A stretch of DNA of 64,000 bases from Anaerolineae bacterium (GTDB lineage Bacteria; Chloroflexota; Anaerolineae; Aggregatilineales; Phototrophicaceae). Where the stretch lies: assembly GCA_022823945.1 (NCBI GenBank), contig JAJEBK010000030.1:1-64000 (forward strand), written 5' to 3'. Of the stretch, positions 46,649-54,296 are shown piece after piece (position 1 is the first letter of the stretch; the number at the start of each line of letters is the position of its first letter). The translations under genes and the position numbers were made by a program. The notes below the pieces were generated by a model that worked only from the letters and a program-made list of their open reading frames with translations, searched no databases and was not told where the DNA came from.

Positions 46649-47970
46649 CAGCTCACGCTCACATTCTGACCATTGCAGAGAGTATTGACGACTTCTTTCA
46701 CTTTACCATGAATTATGCCGCCGATGAACTTTCCCGGTTCAAAGCGCGTAATCACATTGGACAAGTCGCGCGGATGTGTCGTCCGCACGCGCAAGTAATT
46801 GTCTGTATAGCCAGTCAGCACAAAACCGTCTGGCGTCGCGCCGATGACTTGTTCCCACAACACTTCTTGCGCGCTGCCCAGCAGGGTTGTCGCAAAGTCG
46901 CGCTCCGAAGTCTCCGAGAGTTCCAGCAAGCGGGCGCTGCGCCGCTTCTTCAGCGCGCTGCTGACTTGGTCGCGCATGCGGCTGGCGGGTGTGCCGGGCC
47001 GGCTGCTGTAGCGAAAGACATGCAATCCGCCGAAGTTCATCTCGCGGACGAAACGCTCGGATTCTGTGAATTCTTCATCGGTCTCGCCTGGGAAGCCGAC
47101 GATGACATCGGAGGTGATGCGCAATTTCGGGATGGCAGCGCGGGCAGCTTGCACGAGCGCGCGGAAACGTTGCTGGTCGGTGTTGCGCCGCATGCGTCGG
47201 AGCGTGGCATCACAGCCGCTTTGCAAGGGCAGGTGCAGATGGCGGCACAAACGGCGATCATCCCACAACGCGAAAAAGTCCGGCGACAGATCCCACGGCT
47301 CCAGCGACGACAGACGGATTCGCGGCATAGCTGTCTGATGCAAGAGCGCCTTCACCAGCCCGACCAGCCCGTTGGGATCGCCCAGGTCATGCCCATAGCT
47401 GCCCAGATGAACGCCGGTCAACACCGCTTCTTGACAGCCGCTGCTGTGCAGGGCATTCACCTCGCGCACGATGTCAGCCAGGGATCGGCTGCGCCCCGCC
47501 CCTCGCGCAATGGTGGTGACGCAGAAGGTGCAGGCATTGTCGCAGCCATCCTGCACTTTGACGAAGGCGCGTGTCCGCCCCAGCCCGCCCGGCGTCCAGC
47601 CGCGTTCAAATGGTTCGCTGTCATAGAATTCCAAGGGCTGTCCGGTGATCTGCGCTACCAACTGGTCTTTGTCGCGGTTGCCGATGATGCTGTGCACGCC
47701 AGGCAGAGACGCCATCTCTTGCGGCGCGATCTGCGCATAACAGCCGGTCACCGTCGTTTCGCCGCCCGGGTTGGCGCGGTGAAAGTCGCGGATCAGCTTG
47801 CGGCTGGTCTTGGTAGCTTCTTGCGTGACCGCGCAACTATTCAGCACGAAGTGGTCGGCTTCTTCTGGTTTATCGACCACTTCGTGCCCCAGTTGCTGGA
47901 ATTGCCGCGCAATCGTTTCGATCTCGCTCTGGTTGAGCCGACAGCCAACCATGCGCAAATGCACTTTCAT
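46648..47970 (-). CDS. mtaB: tRNA t6A37 methylthiotransferase MtaB
   Basis: 440 residues from the ATG at 47970; the open frame to 48135 is not conserved. The N-terminal UPF0004 domain (VGCRLNQSEIE, NSCAVTQEATKTSRKLIR, VTGCYAQIAPQE) supplies one Fe-S cluster, the radical-SAM motif is CDNACTFC, and a TRAM domain closes the protein (FVLTGYTDNYLRVRT). VGCRLNQSE rather than TxGCQMN indicates MtaB over MiaB. It adds a methylthio group to t6A37 of tRNAs reading ANN codons. Confidence 0.93.
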   Translation of the reverse strand: MKVHLRMVGCRLNQSEIETIARQFQQLGHEVVDKPEEADHFVLNSCAVTQEATKTSRKLIRDFHRANPGGETTVTGCYAQIAPQEMASLPGVHSIIGNRDKDQLVAQITGQPLEFYDSEPFERGWTPGGLGRTRAFVKVQDGCDNACTFCVTTIARGAGRSRSLADIVREVNALHSSGCQEAVLTGVHLGSYGHDLGDPNGLVGLVKALLHQTAMPRIRLSSLEPWDLSPDFFALWDDRRLCRHLHLPLQSGCDATLRRMRRNTDQQRFRALVQAARAAIPKLRITSDVIVGFPGETDEEFTESERFVREMNFGGLHVFRYSSRPGTPASRMRDQVSSALKKRRSARLLELSETSERDFATTLLGSAQEVLWEQVIGATPDGFVLTGYTDNYLRVRTTHPRDLSNVITRFEPGKFIGGIIHGKVKEVVNTLCNGQNVSVS

Positions 47971-48878
47971 AATCTGACATCCTCGCTGCGTTCGCCCGGC
48001 GCATAGACGAGCACCTGATCGAAACGCGCGACCACGCCGCCACCGCCGCTGGCTGTTGATTGGACGACCAAGCCCAGCGCCCCCGATGAAAGCGAATCGT
48101 CCACGAACACCTCGCTCATCGTGCCGCCCACGCAATCGCCGGCATAATATGTGCTCACCCCATCGGCATCATCGGGCAGGCAGAGCGACACAGGCGCGCC
48201 ATTGATGGCGAAGCGAAATGCCGAGCCAGCGCCGATAACGCGAATGGCATTCTCCACATCAAGCCCTTGACGAATGTGCGGCGAAGCGATCCAGGCGCTG
48301 CGCAACCGTGTGCTGTCAGCTTCAGCCTGCCACAGCGAATAGAAGCCATCGCTGCTGATCAAAAAGGCATAATAGCGGTCGGATTGGGCATCGCCCAGCG
48401 TCTGTCGCAGCGCAGCGCCAGCCAATGGCCAGAGCGCTTCCAGCCCGCAGAGGACGATTGCGGGCAGATCACATCCGTCTCCGCGATTGTCGTTGAGGCG
48501 AAACAGAATGCCAAAACCGTTGTCGACCGGTCCAGCGATTGCGCGCGCCGTAACTTGTATATCAAAGTCGCCAAAATTGTGCTGCGCTGTCGACCAGGTT
48601 GCCGTTTGCGCCGCATTGACAGCCAGCTCAAGCTCGCCCTCCACAATCGCCGAGCGCTGCCGTCCGTCATAGAGCGTCCAGTCTTCCAGAAAGCCATCGA
48701 ATGCGGCGGCGAAGAGCAAATCGCCAGGCGCGCCGGCCACGAGCTTTTCTTGCCGGACGAGCAACGCATATACTAGGTTTGTGCCGACCAATGTAATCAG
48801 CAGCGTGAAACAAAGCAGAGGCAATTTGCGCCCAGCAAATGCGCTTTTGGATGTTCCAGAAGGGATCGCCGCCGCCAC
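47967..48878 (-). CDS. Exported/anchored protein with a lectin-like beta-sandwich, unknown function
   Basis: 303 residues from a GTG at 48878, with AGGA 8 bases upstream; the frame is open to 49001 but without a site. A membrane segment (LPLLCFTLLITLVGTNLVYALLV, ~20-42) is followed by a beta-rich domain (~55-300) with FDIQVTARAIAGPVDNGFGILFRLND and DDSLSSGALGLVVQS, the pattern of concanavalin A-like/DUF1080 sandwiches that bind sugars. Four Cys may form disulfides. Its stop overlaps the mtaB start (ATGA). Confidence 0.6.
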   Translation of the reverse strand: MAAAIPSGTSKSAFAGRKLPLLCFTLLITLVGTNLVYALLVRQEKLVAGAPGDLLFAAAFDGFLEDWTLYDGRQRSAIVEGELELAVNAAQTATWSTAQHNFGDFDIQVTARAIAGPVDNGFGILFRLNDNRGDGCDLPAIVLCGLEALWPLAGAALRQTLGDAQSDRYYAFLISSDGFYSLWQAEADSTRLRSAWIASPHIRQGLDVENAIRVIGAGSAFRFAINGAPVSLCLPDDADGVSTYYAGDCVGGTMSEVFVDDSLSSGALGLVVQSTASGGGGVVARFDQVLVYAPGERSEDVRL

Positions 48879-48985
48879 TGTGTAAATCCTGCGACTTGCT
48901 GATGAAAGCGTGATTGTAGCACATGGTCTCTGCGCGGACAGGGCTGCCGGTCGAGGCTCAGCATGGTTTGCCTCGCATTTTGGCC

Positions 48986-49014
48986 TTGACACTGTGCGCA
49001 AATGGCGATAGACT
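48986..49014 (+). promoter_or_regulatory. Strong sigma70-type promoter for the aspartokinase leader transcript
   Basis: Consensus TTGACA at 48986-48991, a 17-base spacer and TAGACT at 49009-49014. Predicted +1 is near 49021, giving a ~200-base leader before the aspartokinase ATG. Confidence 0.75.
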
Positions 49015-49045
49015 CACTGTGAATTGACGGACGGCGAGCGGAAGC

Positions 49046-49135
49046 ATGTTCAGCGCGACATCCGGCACAACTGGCGCTATGACCACCACTATGATGCGCA
49101 TAGGCGCGCAGCATGGAGGTTTCCGCTTGTTGTAG
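49046..49135 (+). CDS. Thr/Met-rich leader peptide of the aspartokinase attenuator (29 residues)
   Basis: The ATG at 49046 has a modest site (GCGGAAGC); an in-frame ATG at 49079 could also start. The peptide has six Thr and four Met in 29 residues, with the run M-T-T-T-M-M-R-I at residues 12-19, and stops at 49133-49135. Thr, Met and Ile are products of the aspartate pathway whose first enzyme is encoded next. The arrangement resembles thrL of enteric bacteria in logic. The codon run lies 24-35 bases before an antiterminator strand, and the stop codon lies just past it. Confidence 0.82.
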   Translation: MFSATSGTTGAMTTTMMRIGAQHGGFRLL

Positions 49136-49179
49136 TCTGAAACAGACAAAGCAGCAAAAGGGTGTGTGGATAACCTCCA
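49114..49179 (+). promoter_or_regulatory. Antiterminator pairing in the aspartokinase leader
   Basis: TGGAGGTT at 49114-49121 is perfectly complementary to AACCTCCA at 49172-49179, which is part of the terminator's loop and inner arm, so the two structures exclude each other. A further hairpin GTCTG-AAA-CAGAC at 49135-49147 lies just after the leader stop and could be a pause hairpin. Confidence 0.78.
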
Positions 49180-49193
49180 GACGCCCTTTTTTT
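49157..49193 (+). terminator. Attenuator terminator before aspartokinase
   Basis: AAAGGGTGT (49157-49165) pairs with ACGCCCTTT (49181-49189) with one U-G pair; an inner TGGA/TCCA stem extends it. A run of seven T at 49187-49193 follows. It ends 30 bases before the aspartokinase ATG. Confidence 0.88.
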
Positions 49194-49222
49194 GTTTTTA
49201 TGGGGAAGGTGAGGGAATAACC

Positions 49223-50668
49223 ATGGCGAGACTGACCTTGAAATTTGGCGGCACATCGGTGGGATCGCCAGAAGCGATCGCCCAGGTGTGCCAGATTATC
49301 AGCGACCAAAGACGCCAGGGAAACCTGTTGGCTGTGGTGGTCTCGGCCATGTCGGGCGTCACCGACCAGCTTTTTGATGCGGCTGCTGCGGCTGCGGCGG
49401 GCGACCAGCAAGCGTATAGAAGCATCAACGCTGAACTGCTGTCCCGACACGAAGCTGTCATCAATCAGCTTGTCGGCTCGTCTGCGGCGCGTGATGAAGC
49501 GCTGACAGCCGTGCGCGACCTGTTACGGCAGCAGTTGGAGTTGTGCGATGCTGTGCGCATCCTGGGCGAAGCCAGCCCGCGCATCACCGACGCCATTGTG
49601 TCCTTTGGCGAGCGGCTGAGCAGCCGGGTGATCGCGATTGTTCTGCGCGAACGGGGAATCGACGCGCTGCAAGTCGATTCTCATACCTGTATCGTAACAG
49701 ACAACATTTTCCAGGCTGCCGGGCCGCTATGGGAAGAGACAGAAGCGCGCATCCGCCGTGAGCTGCTGCCCGCCTATGAAGCCGGCAGCGCCCTCGTCAT
49801 CACCGGCTTTATCGGCGCGACGCCCGATGGCACAGTAACTACGCTGGGGCGTGGCGGCAGTGACTTTAGCGCTTCCATTTTCGCCGCCTGCCTGGATAGT
49901 GACGAGCTGCACATCTATACCGATGTCGAAGGCGTGATGACCACCGACCCGCGCCTCGACCCGCGCGCTCGTGTGCTCCCCTATGTATCCTATCGAGAAA
50001 TCGGTGAATTGGCTTTTTATGGGGCGAAAGTGCTGCATCCCAAGACGGTGCAGCCGATAGTCAATCGCGGCATTCCTCTGCGCGTCCGCAATACATTTAA
50101 TCCCGCTCACGAAGGCACGCTCATCGGCGAGCGCACCCGACCCAGCGTCACCGTCATCAAAGCCGTAACCAGCATTCGCGATGTATCCATGCTGACAGTC
50201 AGCGGACGCGGCATGCTGGGCGTGCCGGGAATCGCCGGTCGGACATTTTTGGCGACCGCCCAAGCCGGCGCCAGCATCTTGATGATCTCGCAATCATCAT
50301 CCGAGCAGAGCTTCTGCTTCACTGTCGTTGATGCGCTGGCGGCAAATGTAAAAGCAGCTGTCGAGGCAGAGCTGCGGCAAGAGATCCAGCACAAAGCCAT
50401 CGACAGCGTCGATACCCTGCCCGACATTGTCATCATCACGGTGGTCGGCAGTGGCATGCGCGGGACGCCGGGCGTGGCGGGGCGCGTATTTTCGCTGTTG
50501 GGCGAGCGTGAAATCAATGTGCTGGCGATCGCCCAAGGCTCATCCGAGTGCAGCATTTCTTTTGTGGTGTCAGAAGCCGACCTGGAACGAGCGGTTGTCG
50601 AACTGCACACGCTGGCATTGGAAACTGCCGAGATTGATCGGGCAAATGGGCAGGGCAGCCACTACTAA
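49223..50668 (+). CDS. Aspartate kinase
   Basis: 481 residues from the ATG at 49223, with GGTGAGGGAATAA upstream. The kinase domain has KFGGTSVGSPEAI, then SFGERLSSRVIA, TLGRGGSDFSAS (the ATP/Asp-binding GRGGSD) and VMTTDPRL. Two ACT domains follow (~320-480): ISQSSSEQSFCFTV and IAQGSSECSISFVV, which bind regulatory amino acids. It phosphorylates L-aspartate, the first step toward Lys, Thr, Met and Ile. It is monofunctional, with no homoserine dehydrogenase part. A Thr/Met attenuator precedes it. lysC or thrA-type naming is uncertain. Confidence 0.95.
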   Translation: MARLTLKFGGTSVGSPEAIAQVCQIISDQRRQGNLLAVVVSAMSGVTDQLFDAAAAAAAGDQQAYRSINAELLSRHEAVINQLVGSSAARDEALTAVRDLLRQQLELCDAVRILGEASPRITDAIVSFGERLSSRVIAIVLRERGIDALQVDSHTCIVTDNIFQAAGPLWEETEARIRRELLPAYEAGSALVITGFIGATPDGTVTTLGRGGSDFSASIFAACLDSDELHIYTDVEGVMTTDPRLDPRARVLPYVSYREIGELAFYGAKVLHPKTVQPIVNRGIPLRVRNTFNPAHEGTLIGERTRPSVTVIKAVTSIRDVSMLTVSGRGMLGVPGIAGRTFLATAQAGASILMISQSSSEQSFCFTVVDALAANVKAAVEAELRQEIQHKAIDSVDTLPDIVIITVVGSGMRGTPGVAGRVFSLLGEREINVLAIAQGSSECSISFVVSEADLERAVVELHTLALETAEIDRANGQGSHY

Positions 50669-51555
50669 GCGGGCGCAATCAATTGGCGCAAGATGGCCTC
50701 CCAGTGAGTGAACAAGACGAGATGCCCGGCATTGGCTTCCAAATGCAGCTTGGCATTGGGGACCAGCTCTGCCATGCGTTTGCCCACGATGGGCGCGGAA
50801 TACACATCTGCTTCGCCCCACCAGATATCCACTGGCACACGCAGCGCTTGCAAATGAAAGCCCCACGAGCGCGTCAATGCCGCAAGCTCATCGACAATGG
50901 CATCACTGCCCAGTTGGCGGATTTCGTCCCAGATATCGCGCCGCAGGTTAAAAAGCGCCAGTTGACTCAGCGCGTGACGGTCGACCTGCGCCAGCAAGCT
51001 ACCATAATCGCGGATGAATTGGTCGGGGCTGCGCTGCGAATCATAAAATAGATATCCGCGCAGCAGCAGACGAAACAGCATGTCATTGCCCCGCGCCAGC
51101 TGCATCAATCGCCCATATACAGGATGGATGACGCCGAAACTCTGCGCTTGGTCCAGCGGCGGCAGGCTGGCCACCACTGCGCAGCGACTGACATGCTGGG
51201 GATAGCGATGGGCAAAGGCAAGCGCGTAGGGCGCTCCAGCCGAATAGCCCAGCACGGCGCAGCGCTCCAGCTCCATCGCGCGGAAGAGCGCATCAATATC
51301 GCCAGCGCCATCGAGGATAGTGCGACCCGCTTTGCGCGCAGACAACCCATAACCAGGCCGGTCGATGCCGATGAGCCGGATGCCCAGCCGTTTTAGAATG
51401 CTGTCATCGGGATGGCGCAGGCTGCGACTGCCAAACAGATCGTGGCAAATGAAAACCGGCGTCCCGTCTGGTTCGCCATGTTCCACGAATCCCAACTGCC
51501 GTCCATCGCTGAGCTTGGCGGTGCGTGCTGTCGCTACCTGCGCCAAATGCGGCAT
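50665..51555 (-). CDS. Alpha/beta hydrolase
   Basis: 296 residues. The nucleophile Ser lies in the elbow VLGYSAGAPYAL (G-x-S-x-G), the oxyanion region in VFICHDLFGSRSLR, the Asp in VPVDIWWGEADVYSA and the His in EANAGHLVLFTHWE. The order equals the classical triad. There is no signal peptide. Members include haloalkane dehalogenases, esterases and lipases; the substrate is unknown. It converges on aspartokinase, with stops overlapping by four bases. Confidence 0.87.
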   Translation of the reverse strand: MPHLAQVATARTAKLSDGRQLGFVEHGEPDGTPVFICHDLFGSRSLRHPDDSILKRLGIRLIGIDRPGYGLSARKAGRTILDGAGDIDALFRAMELERCAVLGYSAGAPYALAFAHRYPQHVSRCAVVASLPPLDQAQSFGVIHPVYGRLMQLARGNDMLFRLLLRGYLFYDSQRSPDQFIRDYGSLLAQVDRHALSQLALFNLRRDIWDEIRQLGSDAIVDELAALTRSWGFHLQALRVPVDIWWGEADVYSAPIVGKRMAELVPNAKLHLEANAGHLVLFTHWEAILRQLIAPA

Positions 51556-51679
51556 GTCATGTTCACCCGTCCAAATGTTTTAGCAGGGTAGCTGAACTTG
51601 CCCAACGGCGAAAGTCCAAAGGCATCAGCGCCCAGGGCAATCGAATCCAAGCATAAATCCGCTAAGACAGCGCCGAAGC

Positions 51680-51890
51680 GAACAAAATTCAACACAGAGA
51701 TCACAGAGGTCATAGAGAAAAGCGTTCGATTTAACTTTGCTTGACTGACAAAACGCCCTAATTAAAACGACGATTCAGAAATGTTCTACCGTTTCAAACC
51801 AATCTCTGTGCCCTCGTTACTCTCTGCGTTCTCTGTGTCAAAAAAACGCAGCGCTTTGTAGTTTCACTGCTGTGCCTTTGTGGCAAATGA
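51680..51890. repeat. CACAGAG-type intergenic repeat with inverted halves
   Basis: AACACAGAGATCACAGAGG at ~51690-51710 and, inverted, TCTCTGCGTTCTCTGTGTCA at ~51821-51842 form an imperfect large inverted repeat; CTGTGCCTTTGTGGCAAATG follows. A related fragment CTGTGCCTCTGTGCCGAAAA lies at ~54150-54175. The 359-base gap between genes holds this element and no supported gene. Confidence 0.55.
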
Positions 51891-51914
51891 ACTATTTCAT
51901 TCTATTGTCTTGCA

Positions 51915-52730
51915 TCAGCGCTTGTAAACAGCCAGGATGGTCGGGACAGCCTGCAACGATGGCTGCATATAATCTGCATCGGGCAGCGAAAGCATGGTCG
52001 ATCGGCCGCCGTCCAGGTTGAACGCCGTGACGATATCCAGATCGGCTGAAGCCAGGAATGCGCTCAGTTGCTGCAGCGACGGACCAAGATAGGGCGCGAT
52101 AATGACGAGGATATGCCCTTGGCTGTCCTGGGCGATGACGCTGCGCCGATTGCGTTCCGCTCCGCGCGGGTCGGTGAATGCCTGTTTGCCATTTTCCACC
52201 AGCAGCGGATAACCCTGCACAACCTGTTCACTTGGATACAGCGGCATGCCAGCATGATTGGGCACGACAGCCGCCTCGCCATTGCGAACCAGCAAGCTGC
52301 CGCCAAGCCGGCGGTAGGCTTCGCCATGCGCGTGGCCATCGCTGACTACCAGCCCCATTGCCCGCCGCGCCGAGTCAAAGTAGTTGGCATTGACGATGAG
52401 ACTGGCATCTGGCTCTTGCGCCCGCCAACCCGCCAGACTTTGCGCTGCGCCAGGTTGATAGATGGCGCGGAATCGATATTGCTTTGGGTCTATGCGCGCG
52501 ACAAGCAACTGCGCGCTGGCGTCATTGAGCGGCATCATGCTGCGGATTTGCAAACCCGGCGCGATCTGCTGCCAGGGTGGCGCGAAAGGCCAAGGCAGAT
52601 CGACCAGGCTGCAGCCCGCCAGGAGAATCAGCAGGACAGCCAGGCAGGACAATCGCGCGACCCAGGGCGCAATCCCGACTCTGCGCTGCAAATTGCTGTG
52701 CTGTCCGGCTGACTGCCCGCGACGATTCAC
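51915..52730 (-). CDS. Phosphodiester glycosidase family (NAGPA-domain) lipoprotein
   Basis: 271 residues from a GTG at 52730. A hydrophobic stretch with lipobox LLAGC (Cys ~40) predicts lipid modification by Lgt and cleavage by LspA. The NAGPA/DUF2233 domain is marked by IVNANYFDSARRAMGLVVSDG, SVIAQDSQGHILVIIAPY and FNLDGGRSTMLSL (the family N-L-D-G-G-x-S). Such enzymes hydrolyse GlcNAc-phosphodiester or related bonds in exopolymers. It acts outside the membrane. The gap upstream of its end is filled by the CACAGAG repeat. Confidence 0.85.
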   Translation of the reverse strand: MNRRGQSAGQHSNLQRRVGIAPWVARLSCLAVLLILLAGCSLVDLPWPFAPPWQQIAPGLQIRSMMPLNDASAQLLVARIDPKQYRFRAIYQPGAAQSLAGWRAQEPDASLIVNANYFDSARRAMGLVVSDGHAHGEAYRRLGGSLLVRNGEAAVVPNHAGMPLYPSEQVVQGYPLLVENGKQAFTDPRGAERNRRSVIAQDSQGHILVIIAPYLGPSLQQLSAFLASADLDIVTAFNLDGGRSTMLSLPDADYMQPSLQAVPTILAVYKR

Positions 52731-52752
52731 GATGCGAACTTTGCGCAGTCGC

Positions 52753-53931
52753 TCAGGCCAGCAAGTGGGCGATGCCGCGAATTCGCTCGACCGCTTCTTT
52801 CAGCTTGTTGATGTCATCGGCGAAGGAGAAGCGAATGTGCGCGTCGCGGGTGATGCCAAATGCGCTGCCTGGAACGCCCACCACCACCGCTTCTTCCAAA
52901 ATGATATTGGCCACTTCTGCGCTGGATTTGCTGGTCTCGTCGACTTTCGGGAAAGCGTAGAACGCGCCTTCAATCGCCGGGCTCGACATGTTGGGGATGG
53001 TGTTAAAGGCGCTGACCATATAGTCGCGGCGTTCTTCATAGGCGCGACGCATGACCTCGACGCAGTCTTGCGGACCGGTCAGGGCGGCCACGGCGGCATG
53101 CTGGGTGAAGGTGGCGGCTGAGGTGGCGGTCTGCGAATTGAACATGCCTGCCACATTGATCAGCGAGCTTGGTCCGGCCAGCCAGCCCAAACGCCAACCT
53201 GTCATGGCGTAGGCTTTGGACATGCCATTGATGACCACCACGCGCTCGGATATTTCCGGGATAGAGGCCAGCGACACCGCCGGTCGGCCGTCGAAATTGA
53301 GCTTTTCATAAATCTCGTCGGAGATGATGTACAAGTCGTGTTCCAGCGCCAGGCTGGCGATCGCTTCCAGCTCGCTCGAAGAAAGCATGTGCCCGGTCGG
53401 GTTGCAGGGCGAGTTGACGATGATGGCTTTGCTGCGTGGCGTGATGTGCTCGCGCAGCTGCTCGAGGCGCAGTTTGTAGCCATCGGCGCTGCTGGTCTCG
53501 ATGGGCACGGGCGCGCCGCCGACCATGGTGACGATAGACGGATAACTGACCCAGTAGGGCGCGGGGAAGAGCACTTCGTCGCCGGGATCGAGCATGGCTT
53601 TCAGCGCCAAGAAGAGCGCCAGCTTGCCGCCGGGCGTGACGATAATGCCGCTGTTGGGGTCGACTCGCACCTGATTTTCGCGCTGCATTTTGTCGGCAAT
53701 AGCCTCCAGCAGCGGGCGGATGCCCTTGGATGGCGCGGCATAGCGGGTTTCGCCATCTCGCATGGCTTTTATGCCAGCCTCGACGATATGCGCTGGCGTG
53801 TCAAAATCCGGCTCGCCACCAGCCAGGCCGATAACCGCGTGTCCCTCAGCCGCCAGTTGCTTGGCTTTGTCATTCATGGCGATGGTCGGCGACTTGCCGA
53901 TTCGCTCTGCCAGTTGGGTCGGTGATGGCAT
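52753..53931 (-). CDS. PLP-dependent aminotransferase class I/II (aspartate aminotransferase-like)
   Basis: 392 residues; GGAGACGAGGACGAGC upstream. AspC-like order: GHAVIGLAGGEPDFDTPAHI, RYAAPSKGIRPLLEAIADK, INVNSPCNPTGHM-type sequence (IIVNSPCNPTGHML), IISDEIYEKLNFDG with the Asp that holds the pyridine N, the PLP-Lys in GMSKAYAMTGWRLGWLA, and RFSFADDINKLKEAVERI with the carboxylate-binding Arg. This is the Ib subgroup found in Chloroflexota and Firmicutes, transaminating aspartate with 2-oxoglutarate. Confidence 0.93.
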   Translation of the reverse strand: MPSPTQLAERIGKSPTIAMNDKAKQLAAEGHAVIGLAGGEPDFDTPAHIVEAGIKAMRDGETRYAAPSKGIRPLLEAIADKMQRENQVRVDPNSGIIVTPGGKLALFLALKAMLDPGDEVLFPAPYWVSYPSIVTMVGGAPVPIETSSADGYKLRLEQLREHITPRSKAIIVNSPCNPTGHMLSSSELEAIASLALEHDLYIISDEIYEKLNFDGRPAVSLASIPEISERVVVINGMSKAYAMTGWRLGWLAGPSSLINVAGMFNSQTATSAATFTQHAAVAALTGPQDCVEVMRRAYEERRDYMVSAFNTIPNMSSPAIEGAFYAFPKVDETSKSSAEVANIILEEAVVVGVPGSAFGITRDAHIRFSFADDINKLKEAVERIRGIAHLLA

Positions 53932-54215
53932 TGCTCGTCCTCGTCTCTGCGCTTATTCGCTTCAGCCGCTCAGTGTAGCCGTTTTTCGCTTGCATGACAG
54001 GGTTGGTCGCCCGCGCCTTGAATGCACTGTCACACTTTGAAGTCTTGCAGTGACGCGGCTTGTCTCGCACACTATGTCGCTATTGTGCATGCGGCGACAA
54101 AAGAGTCGCTTCTACGACATTTCTTCATATTGTTGCATTGCTTTATTGAACTTACTTCTGTGCCTCTGTGCCGAAAAAATTTATGCGATTGACCTGCTAC
54201 ACGAGATGAATCGGA

Positions 54216-54243
54216 TTGCGACTGGCGCGGCATCTGCTACAAT
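54216..54243 (+). promoter_or_regulatory. Promoter of the conventional SBP-permease operon
   Basis: TTGCGA at 54216-54221, a 16-base spacer and TACAAT at 54238-54243, with TGC just before it (extended -10). +1 is near 54250. The rest of the 365-base gap holds a CACAGAG-type fragment and nothing else I can support. Confidence 0.6.
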
Positions 54244-54296
54244 GCTCGCGGACAAATCGTTGATCCAACTTGTTCCATATACGAAAGGAAGTTCCC

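Noticed and set aside
49000-49200. Lysine riboswitch before aspartokinase
   Set aside because: The leader is too short for the lysine riboswitch and none of its core motifs is visible; the peptide-based attenuator explains the region.
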